From positions 62,001-126,000 of the forward strand of contig NZ_JADLQO010000007.1 of assembly GCF_015477775.1 (NCBI RefSeq): a DNA stretch of 64,000 nucleotides. The letters run 5' to 3'. The position numbers and the translations under genes were made by a program. Positions 26,248 through 34,660 of the stretch are shown here, one piece after another. A model generated the notes under the pieces. That model was not told the DNA's origin. It was given only the letters and a program-made list of their open reading frames with translations, and searched no databases. The first letter of the stretch is position 1; every line of letters begins with the position of its first letter. Source of the stretch: Nocardia abscessus. GTDB lineage: Bacteria > Actinomycetota > Actinomycetes > Mycobacteriales > Mycobacteriaceae.

Positions 26248-27368
26248 CGGCCGCCTCCTTGCTGCTGTGGTTGCTGTGGCGGACTGGTGACTCGACCGAT
26301 CACTTTCTCGATGACCTGGGCCAAGCTGCCGATGAACGCGGGCACGTCGCCGACTTCGGGCAGCCTGCTTCCGCTGGGATCGGTCAAGGCTCCGACACTG
26401 AGGTAGGAAACCGTCGCCGCGACGGCCAGAGCCGGGCCGTCCAAACTCGCCATCAGCGATGGGTACAGGGTGTGCAGACCGTCCAGCGTTCCGCCCAGGT
26501 CGTCGCCCATCTGGGTGAAGCCCGCCATCAACCGCTGGATGCTGTCGAACAGGCCGACCGCCTGCGGCCCGGTGGTCTCGGTGAAGTCACCCAGCGCGGT
26601 CATCGTGACCGAGACCTTGTCGAGCAGGTCCACGATGGACTGATTGTTCTCGGCGAGCAGCGCCAACAGGCCGGGGAAGGTATCGGCGGCGTCGCCCAGT
26701 TCCGCTTTCCGCCTGGCCAATTCCCCGGTCAGCACATCGAGGCCGGCCAGGACGTTGTCGATGTCGCCGGTTCGCTGATTCAGCGCGGCGATGACGCTGG
26801 TCAACTCGCTGAGCAGATGCGCGAGTTGCGGCGCGCGGCCTGCGAACATCGAATCGATCTCGGAGGTGATCTTCGCGGCCTGGTTGATGCCGCCGCCGTT
26901 GATCAGCATCGAGACCGACATCATCAGCTGCTCCACGGACGCGGCAGCCGAGGTGTGCTCGGTGCCGATGACGTCACCGGCGCGCAGATTCTCGCCGTTC
27001 GGTGTCGCCCTCGGCAGTGTCATCGCCACGAAGATGTCGCCCAGTGGCGTCGCCTGCCGCAATTCGGCGGTGGTGCCCCGTGGCAGCTGGATGTCTTGCC
27101 TGATCAGCATTTCCACCTCGGCGATGAAGTTGGTCGTGCTGATCGCGGTGACGACACCGATGTCGGTGCCACCGATTTTCACGTGCGCGTGATCGGGCAG
27201 ATTGAGCGCGTCGCGGAAAGCCGCGCGGATCGGATAGCCGGGCGCCCCGATGCCGGGTTTGGGCATCGGCAGATTCGCCACGGTCACGGTGCAGCCTGTC
27301 GCGGTGCTCAGCGCCGCGACCAGCACGGACGCCACCGCGGTGCGCCGTAGCGCGTTCGTACCGATCAT
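26244..27368 (-). CDS. mceE: MCE family lipoprotein MceE
   Basis: 374 residues from ATG 27368 (ATGA overlap with mceD). The N-terminus RRTAVASVLVAALSTATGC is a lipoprotein signal peptide with the lipidated Cys near residue 26, as expected for the MceE (LprK/LprN-type) position. The MCE domain starts at YPIRAAFRDALNLPDHAHVKIGGTDIGVV and is followed by an extended helical segment (SVEQLMMSVSMLI...). The C-terminus is Gln/Pro-rich (PPQQPQQQGGGR). It supplies the lipid-anchored subunit of the Mce tunnel. Confidence 0.9.
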   Translation of the reverse strand: MIGTNALRRTAVASVLVAALSTATGCTVTVANLPMPKPGIGAPGYPIRAAFRDALNLPDHAHVKIGGTDIGVVTAISTTNFIAEVEMLIRQDIQLPRGTTAELRQATPLGDIFVAMTLPRATPNGENLRAGDVIGTEHTSAAASVEQLMMSVSMLINGGGINQAAKITSEIDSMFAGRAPQLAHLLSELTSVIAALNQRTGDIDNVLAGLDVLTGELARRKAELGDAADTFPGLLALLAENNQSIVDLLDKVSVTMTALGDFTETTGPQAVGLFDSIQRLMAGFTQMGDDLGGTLDGLHTLYPSLMASLDGPALAVAATVSYLSVGALTDPSGSRLPEVGDVPAFIGSLAQVIEKVIGRVTSPPQQPQQQGGGR

Positions 27369-28465
27369 TTCGAGATCCCCAGAAGCGCAGCGGTGAGGCC
27401 GAAGTCGGGCCCGAAGTCCTGGATCTTTCCGGTGCGGCAGCCGTCGAGGCGCATCTGGATCCGTTCGCAGAACTGCGACAGGACCTCGTTGTCGAGCAGG
27501 ACCTTGTCGGTCAGGGCGTGCAGGCGCAGCGCTTGGTGTTCCCGGCTGACGGCGTTGGACAGATTCTCGAACAGCAGCGGCCCGACGTCGACGATCTCGG
27601 TGAGGCCACGGGCGTTGGCGCGCATCTGTTCGGTGATGGTCGTGAAGCGCTCCAGCGCGCCGACGAGCTGATCGGAGTTCTCGCCGACCAGCGTGGAGGT
27701 GTTGGTGACGAACTGGTCCAATTGCTGCAGCACCGCTTGCAGACCGGGTGCCTGGTCGCCCAGCAGTTGGACCAATTCGGTGAGGCGGCCGCTGAAGTCG
27801 CGGACCGTCCGGTCGTTCTGGGCGATGATCTGGGTGATCTCGTTGAGCTTGATGATCGTGTTCGAGATCTGGTCTTTGTTGGCGAAGGTCACCTCGAAGG
27901 CCGAGGACAACGCATCCAGTGTTTCGCGCAGTTTGTCGCCGTTGCCGTCCAGCAGCGGGAACAGGACTCGGCTGGCCATCGGACCGTTCTGATCGTCGCC
28001 TTTCAGCGCGGCGCCGAGCTGGTCGAAGTTCTGCAGGATGCGGTCGAGTTCGACCGGTGTCCGCGTCCTGGCCAGCGGGATGTGCGTTCCGTCGGTCAGG
28101 ACCGGCCCGTCGCCGCTGTAGGCGGGGGCGAGTTCGACATGGCGATTGGTGATCAGCTGCGGCGACACCAGGGCGGCCACGGCATCGGCCGGGATCTTGG
28201 TTCCCTTGTCCAAGCTCATGGTGACCTGCACGTAGCTGCCCTTGGCTTGCACCGTGTCGACGCGGCCGACCGGAACGCCGAGCACCGCTACCTCGTTGCC
28301 CGCGTAGAGTCCCGCCACGTTCTCGAAGTCGGCGCTGATGCGTACGTGTTCGCCGAGGTACTGCCTCGGCAACGCGGTCAGGCTGTCGGGCACGAGCCCG
28401 CAACTCGCGGTGACCAGCGCGGTCACGATCAGCACGCCGAGTTGGGCGAGTCGTCGTGTTCTCAT
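27365..28465 (-). CDS. mceD: MCE family protein MceD
   Basis: 366 residues from ATG 28465, which shares one base with the mceC stop (TGATG). The hydrophobic N-terminus LGVLIVTALVTASCGL contains a Cys in a lipobox-like context, so it may also be a lipoprotein, though the -3 residue is not ideal. The MCE domain runs from VRISADFENVAGLYAGNEVAVLGVPVGRV. A long coiled-coil-like region with many LI.LNEI and LV.LL patterns follows. The protein ends in LTAALLGISK. Confidence 0.9.
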   Translation of the reverse strand: MRTRRLAQLGVLIVTALVTASCGLVPDSLTALPRQYLGEHVRISADFENVAGLYAGNEVAVLGVPVGRVDTVQAKGSYVQVTMSLDKGTKIPADAVAALVSPQLITNRHVELAPAYSGDGPVLTDGTHIPLARTRTPVELDRILQNFDQLGAALKGDDQNGPMASRVLFPLLDGNGDKLRETLDALSSAFEVTFANKDQISNTIIKLNEITQIIAQNDRTVRDFSGRLTELVQLLGDQAPGLQAVLQQLDQFVTNTSTLVGENSDQLVGALERFTTITEQMRANARGLTEIVDVGPLLFENLSNAVSREHQALRLHALTDKVLLDNEVLSQFCERIQMRLDGCRTGKIQDFGPDFGLTAALLGISK

Positions 28466-29478
28466 CAGTTGCACCCCTGTACGGCTCGAGCGAAGCACAG
28501 CCAGTTGTCCGGGAAGAACCACGGCGCCCACACGTCGCCGTAGGGCCCGTTCCCGACGGCGTTGTTGAACTGCCGCAGAGCGATGGGCATGTTCTCGTAG
28601 AGTCGGTCCAGGTTGTCGCGGTTCTTCGCCAACCCCTCCGACATGGTGTTCAGATCGTGGATCAGGGGCGCGAGCTGGCCGTTGTTCTCCAGACCCATCT
28701 CCTGCAGCAATCTCGACAGGGCAGCGACGTTGTCGAGCAACTGCTTCAACAGGTCCTGCCGCTTCTGCACGGCGGTGCCGATCGCTTCGCCGCGAGTCAG
28801 CAGCAGCAGCACGCTGTTCTGGTTGTCCGAGACGAGCTGGGACACCTGGTCCATGCTCTTCAGCAGCGAGTCCACTTCGTCGCGGCGATCGGTGACGACC
28901 TTCGCGAGCGCACCGATACTGTCCAGCGCCTGGACCGCCAGCTGCGGAGAATCCCCCATCTGCTGGTCGACCAGGTCCAGCGCCTGGCGGAGCTTCTGCG
29001 GATCGAGACGTTCGATGCGTTCGAAGGAGTTCTTGTACTTCGGGTCCTGGATCACTTTGCTCAGGTTGTACGGCACCGAGGTGTTCTCGATGCGGATGCG
29101 GTTGCCCGGCAATCCCTTTCCGTCACCCGGTACCAGGTCCACGTGCAGGCGGCCGAGGATCGTCGACATCTTGATGGCCGCACGCGCGTCCGGGCCGAGG
29201 CGAAGATCGCGACGCACCTTCAGCTCCACCGCGACCTTGGTGCCGTCGAGCCGAACCGCCTGCACCGCACCCACTTCGATCCCCGATACGTCCACCGTCG
29301 CGCCGGGCCGCAGACCGGCGGCCTGAGCGAACTCGGCGTGAATCGTCTTGTCTCCCAGACGAGCCTGGGTCAGGACACTGGATCCGATCAGGAGAGCCGC
29401 CACCGTGGCCGCCGCGATCAGGCCGAGCCGCAGATATCTGTTCCGCAGAAATCCCGGCAAGGGAACGCCGTTTCTCAT
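28465..29478 (-). CDS. mceC: MCE family protein MceC
   Basis: 337 residues from ATG 29478 (ATGA overlap with mceB). The membrane helix is LRLGLIAAATVAALLIGSSV. The MCE domain is IHAEFAQAAGLRPGATVDVSGIEVGAV through DLRLGPDARAAIKMSTILGRLHVDLVPG. A helical region with ALDLVDQQMGDSPQL and LLTRGEAIG follows. It ends in a Cys-containing tail (WFFPDNWLCFARAVQGCN) shared with MceB-type tails and typical of MceC proteins. Part of the six-subunit lipid tunnel. Confidence 0.92.
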   Translation of the reverse strand: MRNGVPLPGFLRNRYLRLGLIAAATVAALLIGSSVLTQARLGDKTIHAEFAQAAGLRPGATVDVSGIEVGAVQAVRLDGTKVAVELKVRRDLRLGPDARAAIKMSTILGRLHVDLVPGDGKGLPGNRIRIENTSVPYNLSKVIQDPKYKNSFERIERLDPQKLRQALDLVDQQMGDSPQLAVQALDSIGALAKVVTDRRDEVDSLLKSMDQVSQLVSDNQNSVLLLLTRGEAIGTAVQKRQDLLKQLLDNVAALSRLLQEMGLENNGQLAPLIHDLNTMSEGLAKNRDNLDRLYENMPIALRQFNNAVGNGPYGDVWAPWFFPDNWLCFARAVQGCN

Positions 29479-30497
29479 CGGCACACCTCCGAGTGTGAGT
29501 TGCCGCCCACCTGGGAGAACAGCCCCGGAGGCAACAGCACGCCCCACAGGGACACGTCGAGGCTGCACAGATACGCGTTGCCGTAGGCGCCGTTGCTGGT
29601 GAAGCGTGCGACGCCGTTGAGAACGGCGGGCAGTTCCACCGCGGCCCGGTCCAGGGAGGCGCCGTTGAGCAGCAGCAGCGCGACGCCGGTGGTCGCGTCG
29701 TTCTGCGCCTTCGACAATCCCGGCTTGACCTGCATGATCAGGCGGGTCAGCGAGTCGGTCGTCGCGGCCACCCGGTCGACCGAATGCTTGAGACTCTCGC
29801 CTTGCGAGTAGAGCGCCTCGACGAGCGCCCTGGCCTGGGTGAGCAGCGTCTCCAGCTCGCCGCTGCGGTTGGCCAGGCCGCTGATCACCGAGCTGAGATT
29901 GCCCAGGACCTCCCCCAGGATCTTGTCGCGCTGCCCGAAGGTGCCCGCCAACTCGGCGGCTTGGGTGATCAGGCTGCTGAGGGACACCTGATTGCCCTGA
30001 AGCGCCTGGATCAACGTTTCGGACAGGGAATTGACCTGATCGGGCTGCAGCACGCTGAACAACGGCTCGAACCCGGACAGCAGCGCGGACACGTCGAACG
30101 AGGGCTCGGTTCGCTCCAGTGGAATCTGTGCCCCCGCCGCGATGGCGGTGCCCGCGTCCTTGCCCGGCGCGAGGGCGATATAGCGCTGCCCGATCAGGTT
30201 CTGGTAGCGCACCAGGGCCTTCGTCGTGGTGGTGAGCCGCTGGCGTTCGTCGATCCGGAAATCGACCTTGGCGCGGTAGCCGTCGGTGAAGTCGATCTTG
30301 TCCACCCGCCCGACCCGCACACCCGCCATGCGCACGTCGTCTCCCACGCGCAGTCCCAGGACATCGGAGAAGACCGCCGAATAGCGATGGGTGTCGCCGT
30401 CGACCGACCGCTGCAAGGTGGACCAGATGGTGAAGGTGAGCGCGACGGCCACCACCGCGAAAAGGCTGAAGCCCAGCAGCGCCTTGGCTGATTTCAT
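29475..30497 (-). CDS. mceB: MCE family protein MceB
   Basis: 340 residues. The membrane helix is LLGFSLFAVVAVALTFTIW. The MCE domain starts at RYSAVFSDVLGLRVGDDVRMAGVRVGRVDKI and includes LIGQRYIALAPG. The long helical part contains repeated L-x-x-L-I-T-Q patterns. The tail SNGAYGNAYLCSLDVSLWG...SEVCR carries two Cys. It overlaps mceA by four bases (ATGA). Confidence 0.92.
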   Translation of the reverse strand: MKSAKALLGFSLFAVVAVALTFTIWSTLQRSVDGDTHRYSAVFSDVLGLRVGDDVRMAGVRVGRVDKIDFTDGYRAKVDFRIDERQRLTTTTKALVRYQNLIGQRYIALAPGKDAGTAIAAGAQIPLERTEPSFDVSALLSGFEPLFSVLQPDQVNSLSETLIQALQGNQVSLSSLITQAAELAGTFGQRDKILGEVLGNLSSVISGLANRSGELETLLTQARALVEALYSQGESLKHSVDRVAATTDSLTRLIMQVKPGLSKAQNDATTGVALLLLNGASLDRAAVELPAVLNGVARFTSNGAYGNAYLCSLDVSLWGVLLPPGLFSQVGGNSHSEVCR

Positions 30498-31948
30498 CGG
30501 CCCGCCCCCTTGTTGTCGGCGGCGGTCACGGTGACCGATCCACCGGCCAGCACCGGACTCAGCAACAAGTACTGCGCCACGGTCGGCCGCGTTCCCACGA
30601 TCGCCGCCACGGCGTCGGACCCGCGCAGCGCGATCGGCTGCACCGGAGCACCGGGGGTCTGCGCGTCGGGTGCGACCGGCACGGCAGGACTCGGCGCAGG
30701 TGAAAGACCGGGTATGGACGGCAGACCCGGGAGGAAGGGAAGACCGGGAATCGCGGGCAGCTCAGGAAGCACCAGCCCCAGAGCACCCAGTGGCGCCGCC
30801 GCAGCCGGTACCGGTGCGGGCCCTGCCGCGTCGAGCCATTTCGGCATCAGCTGTGGCGGGTAGTTCTGCTCGGGCGCCACCTCGGGCACTGTGGCGCCGC
30901 CACAACGGGGGCCGTACTGGTCGCCGTAGTGGGGGCAGTCCTGCGCCGTGTACTGCTGGAAGGGCGTGAACGACACGTCCATCTTCCACACCATCTGTTT
31001 GGCAGGCCCGAAATGGAACGTGGTGGCCAGCCGTTGCAGCGCCACGTTCAGGTTGGCGGCCGTGTAGGGAATGGCTTCCGGGTCCTTGGCCAAGCTGCCG
31101 AACAGGTCGTCCAGCCCGGAGACGAGGAACTTGCCCGCGTCGGGATTGCGAGCGAAGAGCGCGTTGACCGACTCCACTGTCGCGTTCCCGGTGGCGAGCA
31201 GGTCGATGAGTTTCGTGCGCCGCTCGGCCAGTGTTCGTGCGGTGGTGACCGATTCCGACAGCACCCCGACCAGTTCGGGAGCCGACTGGCTCAGCGCGAT
31301 CGACGCTCGCCCGAGATCACCGAGCAGTGCGTCGATGCCCGGCGTCGCCCTGATCTCGGTCAGCCAGTTGTCCAGGCGCTCCACCGTCGAGCCGGGCACG
31401 CGTGCCGCGGGGTCCAGCGCCGCCGAGAGGGTGGCCAGCACCCGGCCCAATTTCTCGGGCTGGATGTTCTGGAGCACATTGCGCAGGACATTCAACGTCG
31501 TCTGCAGGGCAACTGTCTCGCTGCCGGTGTCCTCCGCGATGGTCGCGCCCCCGCGCAGCGTTCTCGTTTCCGGGCCGTTGTCGACGAGTTCGATCGCGGT
31601 GACGCCGAACAGATTGTTCGGAATCACCCTGGCGGTCACGTTCACCGGAATCGTCGACGCGACACCGGGTTTCAGATCGACGCGGGCCTGCTGCTCGGCT
31701 CCTCGGGCCACCACGTCGACCCCGGCCACCCGGCCGACGACCATCCCGCGGAATTTGACGTCCGCCCGGCCGGGCAAGCCATCGCCGGTGCTGGTCAGCA
31801 CGATGGTCACGGGGACCTTGTCCTCGAAGTACCCGGTGTATCGCAGCGCCAGCAGGTACAGCAGGACCGCGACCGTCGTCAGCACCGCCAGTCCCGCGAG
31901 GGTCAACTGCCTGGCCGTCGGTCCGCGGCCGCTGGGGTCCAGAATCAT
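30494..31948 (-). CDS. mceA: MCE family protein MceA
   Basis: 484 residues; the longest MCE subunit, as is usual for the A position. The membrane helix (LAGLAVLTTVAVLLYLLAL, residues ~17-35) precedes the MCE domain (VPVTIVLTSTGDGLPGRADVKFRGMVVGRVAGV, VIPNNLFGVTAIEL). The C-terminal third is Pro/Ala-rich with short repeats of the kind LPGLPSIPGL (residues ~385-440), a disordered segment seen in MceA proteins. Start ATG 31948 lies seven bases after the yrbEB stop. Confidence 0.92.
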   Translation of the reverse strand: MILDPSGRGPTARQLTLAGLAVLTTVAVLLYLLALRYTGYFEDKVPVTIVLTSTGDGLPGRADVKFRGMVVGRVAGVDVVARGAEQQARVDLKPGVASTIPVNVTARVIPNNLFGVTAIELVDNGPETRTLRGGATIAEDTGSETVALQTTLNVLRNVLQNIQPEKLGRVLATLSAALDPAARVPGSTVERLDNWLTEIRATPGIDALLGDLGRASIALSQSAPELVGVLSESVTTARTLAERRTKLIDLLATGNATVESVNALFARNPDAGKFLVSGLDDLFGSLAKDPEAIPYTAANLNVALQRLATTFHFGPAKQMVWKMDVSFTPFQQYTAQDCPHYGDQYGPRCGGATVPEVAPEQNYPPQLMPKWLDAAGPAPVPAAAAPLGALGLVLPELPAIPGLPFLPGLPSIPGLSPAPSPAVPVAPDAQTPGAPVQPIALRGSDAVAAIVGTRPTVAQYLLLSPVLAGGSVTVTAADNKGAGR

Positions 31949-31955
31949 TCTCGTC

Positions 31956-32825
31956 TCACCCCGAAATCCGGAATCCGGGATCGATGCCCCAGATGGTCAA
32001 TGTCAGAAAGAGATTCGCGAACACCATCACGACGATCACCATCTTGATGGCGCGCCCGGCCGCGACCCCGACCCCTTCCGGGCCACCTGTGGCGACGTAG
32101 CCGTAGTAACACTGGATGAACGTCGACAGCATCACGAACACCACTACCTTGAGCAGCGAGAAGAAGACGTCCGTGCCGATCAGGAATTGAAAGAAGTAGT
32201 GATCGTAGGTGCCGGCCGCGGTTCCTCCCAGCAGAAGCACCGTGATCTTGGTGGTCAGGTAGGCAGTCGCGAGACCGATGCTGTACAGCGGGATGATGGT
32301 CAGCGTCGAGGCGATCATGCGCGTGCTGATCAGATACGGCAGCGGGCGGATGGCGATGGACTCCAGCGCATCGATCTCCTCGGAGATGCGCATCGAGCCC
32401 AGCTGGGCGGTGAACCTGCATCCCGCCTGGATCGCGAAAGCCAAGGTCGCGAGAATCGGCGCGAGTTCGCGGGTGGTCGCGAAACCGGAGATCGCGCCGG
32501 TGAGCGGGGACATCGTGAGCAGGTTCAGAGCCGTGAACGACTCCATCCCGACGATGATGCCGCCGAACGCGCACAGGATGACCACGACGCCGATCGTGCC
32601 GCCACCCACGATGAGTGAGCCGTTGCCCCAGCCGACGTCGGCGGTCAGCCGCGCCACCTCACGGCGATAGTGCTTGAGGACGAACGGGATGGCGATCAGA
32701 GCCTGGAAGAACGTGATGGCTTGATGCCCCACACGTTGATTGGCGCGAACGGGCCCGAGTGCGGCTTGCCCGGCGGCGTGCAGCGGCTTCAGCGCCGGGG
32801 GCGTGTAACTGCTCGCCATCCTCAC
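31956..32825 (-). CDS. yrbEB: YrbE/MlaE-family permease YrbEB
   Basis: 289 residues with about five to six membrane helices. The MlaE signature is visible: AISGFATTRELAPILATLAFAIQAGCRFTAQLGSMRISEEIDALESIAI, where R-x-x-E-E-I-D-A-L contacts the MceG ATPase. It is the second permease subunit of the Mce transporter. The GTG at 32825 overlaps the yrbEA stop (GTGA); ATG 32819 is an alternative start. The ATPase (MceG) is not encoded in this operon, as is normal. Confidence 0.92.
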   Translation of the reverse strand: MRMASSYTPPALKPLHAAGQAALGPVRANQRVGHQAITFFQALIAIPFVLKHYRREVARLTADVGWGNGSLIVGGGTIGVVVILCAFGGIIVGMESFTALNLLTMSPLTGAISGFATTRELAPILATLAFAIQAGCRFTAQLGSMRISEEIDALESIAIRPLPYLISTRMIASTLTIIPLYSIGLATAYLTTKITVLLLGGTAAGTYDHYFFQFLIGTDVFFSLLKVVVFVMLSTFIQCYYGYVATGGPEGVGVAAGRAIKMVIVVMVFANLFLTLTIWGIDPGFRISG

Positions 32826-33697
32826 ACTACTTTCGCGGGGAACAGGGTGTTGTACAGCTGGGTCAGGATGATGTTGGTGGCGAACAACATCAGCGCGGAG
32901 CTGACCACCGCCGAGTTCACCGCGTTCGCGACACCACCTGGGCCGCCGTGCGCGTGCAAGCCGATGTCACAGGCGATCACCGCGGTCAGCACCCCGAAGA
33001 TCGCGGCCTTGACCAGGGCGATGATCAAATCGTTGGCCACCGCGAAGGACGCGAACGAGCTGATGAACGAGCCGGGTGTCCCGGACTGGGCGTAGACGTT
33101 GAACATGTACGCGGTCGCGAAGCCGACGAAAACGACGAATCCGCAGAGCAATACGCTCACCAGCACCGCCGCCGCCAGACGGGGCGCGACCAGGCGACGG
33201 ACCGGGTCGACTCCCATCACCATCATCGCGTCGATCTCTTCCCGGATGGTTCGGGATCCCAGATCGGCACAGATCGCCGAACCGACCGCACCGGCGACCA
33301 TCAACGCCGACACCAGCGGCGCGCCTTGCCGGATGATGCCCAATCCCGCGACCGCGCCGATGAATGTCGTCGCGCCGACTTGGTTCACCAGAGCGCCGAC
33401 CTGGATGGAGACCACGACGGCGATCGGAATGGCTACGAACACCGTGGGCGCCGCCGATACGTTGGCCATGAACGCGCACTGCTTGATGAACTCCTGGTAG
33501 GGAAACCTTCCCCGGGCCAGCGAGACGAACAGTTGCACGATCGCTTCGCGGCCCAATGTGACTTGCCGGCCCAGCGTTTCCAGCGAGCGCTGGGGGTGGC
33601 GTCGCCACAATCCCGAGGCGCTGGCGATGATCTTCTCGAGTTCGCCCGGTTCTCGTGGCGGTCGCTCGTCGGCTGGTGTTCGCAGCGAGGCAGTCAC
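32822..33697 (-). CDS. yrbEA: YrbE/MlaE-family permease YrbEA
   Basis: 291 residues from GTG 33697, which follows GGAAAGGAA. Membrane helices begin after residue ~60. The MlaE signature is GAPLVSALMVAGAVGSAICADLGSRTIREEIDAMMVMGVDPVRRL. First gene of the mce operon. Its N-terminus (TASLRTPADERPPREPGELEKI) is longer than average and charged. The 298 bases upstream (33698-33995) contain the AT-rich promoter and an operator-like site. Confidence 0.92.
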   Translation of the reverse strand: MTASLRTPADERPPREPGELEKIIASASGLWRRHPQRSLETLGRQVTLGREAIVQLFVSLARGRFPYQEFIKQCAFMANVSAAPTVFVAIPIAVVVSIQVGALVNQVGATTFIGAVAGLGIIRQGAPLVSALMVAGAVGSAICADLGSRTIREEIDAMMVMGVDPVRRLVAPRLAAAVLVSVLLCGFVVFVGFATAYMFNVYAQSGTPGSFISSFASFAVANDLIIALVKAAIFGVLTAVIACDIGLHAHGGPGGVANAVNSAVVSSALMLFATNIILTQLYNTLFPAKVV

Positions 33698-33932
33698 CGG
33701 TGGCCGTTCCTTTCCGATTTCCCGTCCGCCGCCGGCGGCCGCCCCCTTCGGGGTGCGGAGCGTGTGCAGTGTTGCACATCTCACAGACGTCGTACAAGTG
33801 TTAAGTGATCGTCTATTTCATGTTCGAAGCCAGCCGAAGCACCGTCGCGGACACCCCATCCCTCCCGCCTCCATGCGATGAGCTGGATATACGTGTCAGG
33901 TACGGCTCGATGAGCAATCGTCCGAAAAGCAA

Positions 33933-33961
33933 GAGAAGATTTAAGTAACTAAATATTCTTC
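33933..33961 (-). promoter_or_regulatory. Candidate operator in the mce promoter region
   Basis: Read on the minus strand the site contains AGAATAT, then GTTACT, then TTCTC, the same three blocks in the same order as the inverted repeat at 22942-22965, with 3 more bases between the first two and 1 more before the third. The outer parts also form an imperfect inverted repeat (GAAGA.../...TCTTC). It is in the AT-rich stretch upstream of yrbEA, about 240 bases before its start and just after the end of the small membrane-protein operon. The double-TetR regulator encoded at the operon's end is the natural candidate to bind it. Confidence 0.45.
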
Positions 33962-33995
33962 ATCGCGACAGACGGCGTCCGAGCCGCAGGCGCGG

Positions 33996-34184
33996 CTAGG
34001 CGAGGCCTTCCAGCCAGCGCTGTAGCAGCACCACGAGGGCTACGAGCACCACGCAACCGGCCGCCAGAAGACTGAGCACAGCCACCCAGAGCCCGAAGCG
34101 GAGAACGGGATTGACCTTCATCTGCCCACCGAGGATCTTGACCACGATCACCAGGACGTCGATGAGCCACACCAGAGCCATCAT
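33996..34184 (-). CDS. Small membrane protein (62 residues)
   Basis: Its ATG shares a base with the stop of the preceding gene (TGATG), which argues strongly that it is real and coupled. Two hydrophobic segments: ALVWLIDVLVIVVKILGG and FGLWVAVLSLLAAGCVVLVALVVLL, the second ending in QRWLEGLA. Between them is the short polar turn QMKVNPVLR. No family was recognised. It lies directly upstream of the mce promoter region in the same orientation, so it could also feed the mce operon by read-through. Confidence 0.6.
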   Translation of the reverse strand: MMALVWLIDVLVIVVKILGGQMKVNPVLRFGLWVAVLSLLAAGCVVLVALVVLLQRWLEGLA

Positions 34185-34408
34185 CAGGTCATGCACACAT
34201 TCGAGAAGGTGAGCACGGGCCAGCACACGATCGAGCCCAGGAACGAAATGACCAGATCGAGGCCGTGCATGTCCCGCAGGTGACCGGTGTGGGTGAGGGT
34301 CCAGATCACCCCGATCAGCCCATACGGAACGCCGATGATGATGAGGGTGCCGAGGAACTCGGAAACCTTCATCTCGTAACCGAGTATTCGGTCGAGTTTC
34401 TTGAGCAT
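34184..34408 (-). CDS. Small membrane protein (74 residues), coupled to the one downstream
   Basis: MLKKLDRILGYEMKVSEFLG is followed by a hydrophobic segment (TLIIIGVPYGLIGVIWTLTH) and a second one (LDLVISFLGSIVCWPVLTF). The ATG at 34408 is placed after GAAAGGA with a slightly long gap; ATG 34420 is nearer but abuts the Shine-Dalgarno. The stop overlaps the next start. No recognised family. Two-helix topology and the coupling suggest a small membrane complex. The 252 bases upstream (34409-34660) are AT-rich and probably hold its promoter. Confidence 0.6.
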   Translation of the reverse strand: MLKKLDRILGYEMKVSEFLGTLIIIGVPYGLIGVIWTLTHTGHLRDMHGLDLVISFLGSIVCWPVLTFSNVCMT

Positions 34409-34660
34409 GCGTCGATGCATCCTTTCGCTCCGATCCCGCGGCGCCGCGGGTTGGGACACCTGCCGTACCGCAGGTGTCCGCCCGCACCGCCGAACCAAGG
34501 GGACCCGAGGCGCTATGTTAGTCACAATTCTTCTCCATATGGAAGCCCTGCGAGCAAATCAGCTCCGATTTGTCCGACTTGAGCAGCACATAGCATCAGT
34601 TGAGACGTCCTTCGACCTCGCCATGTTCATAGATATTCTCCACTGCGACCGGAAGATGGG

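Noticed and set aside
27369..28403. A 719-codon reading that would extend mceE upstream
   Set aside because: The extra N-terminal part lies across mceD in another frame and has low-complexity Arg-rich composition; the lipoprotein start at 27368 with ATGA overlap is the right one.
33796..33807. AAGTG direct repeats upstream of yrbEA as an activator site
   Set aside because: Only two short copies and no known factor; too weak to annotate.
34633..34640. ATATTCTC as a third copy of the mce/DUF2236 operator
   Set aside because: Only the first block matches; GTTACT and the second arm are absent, so it may be chance in AT-rich DNA.
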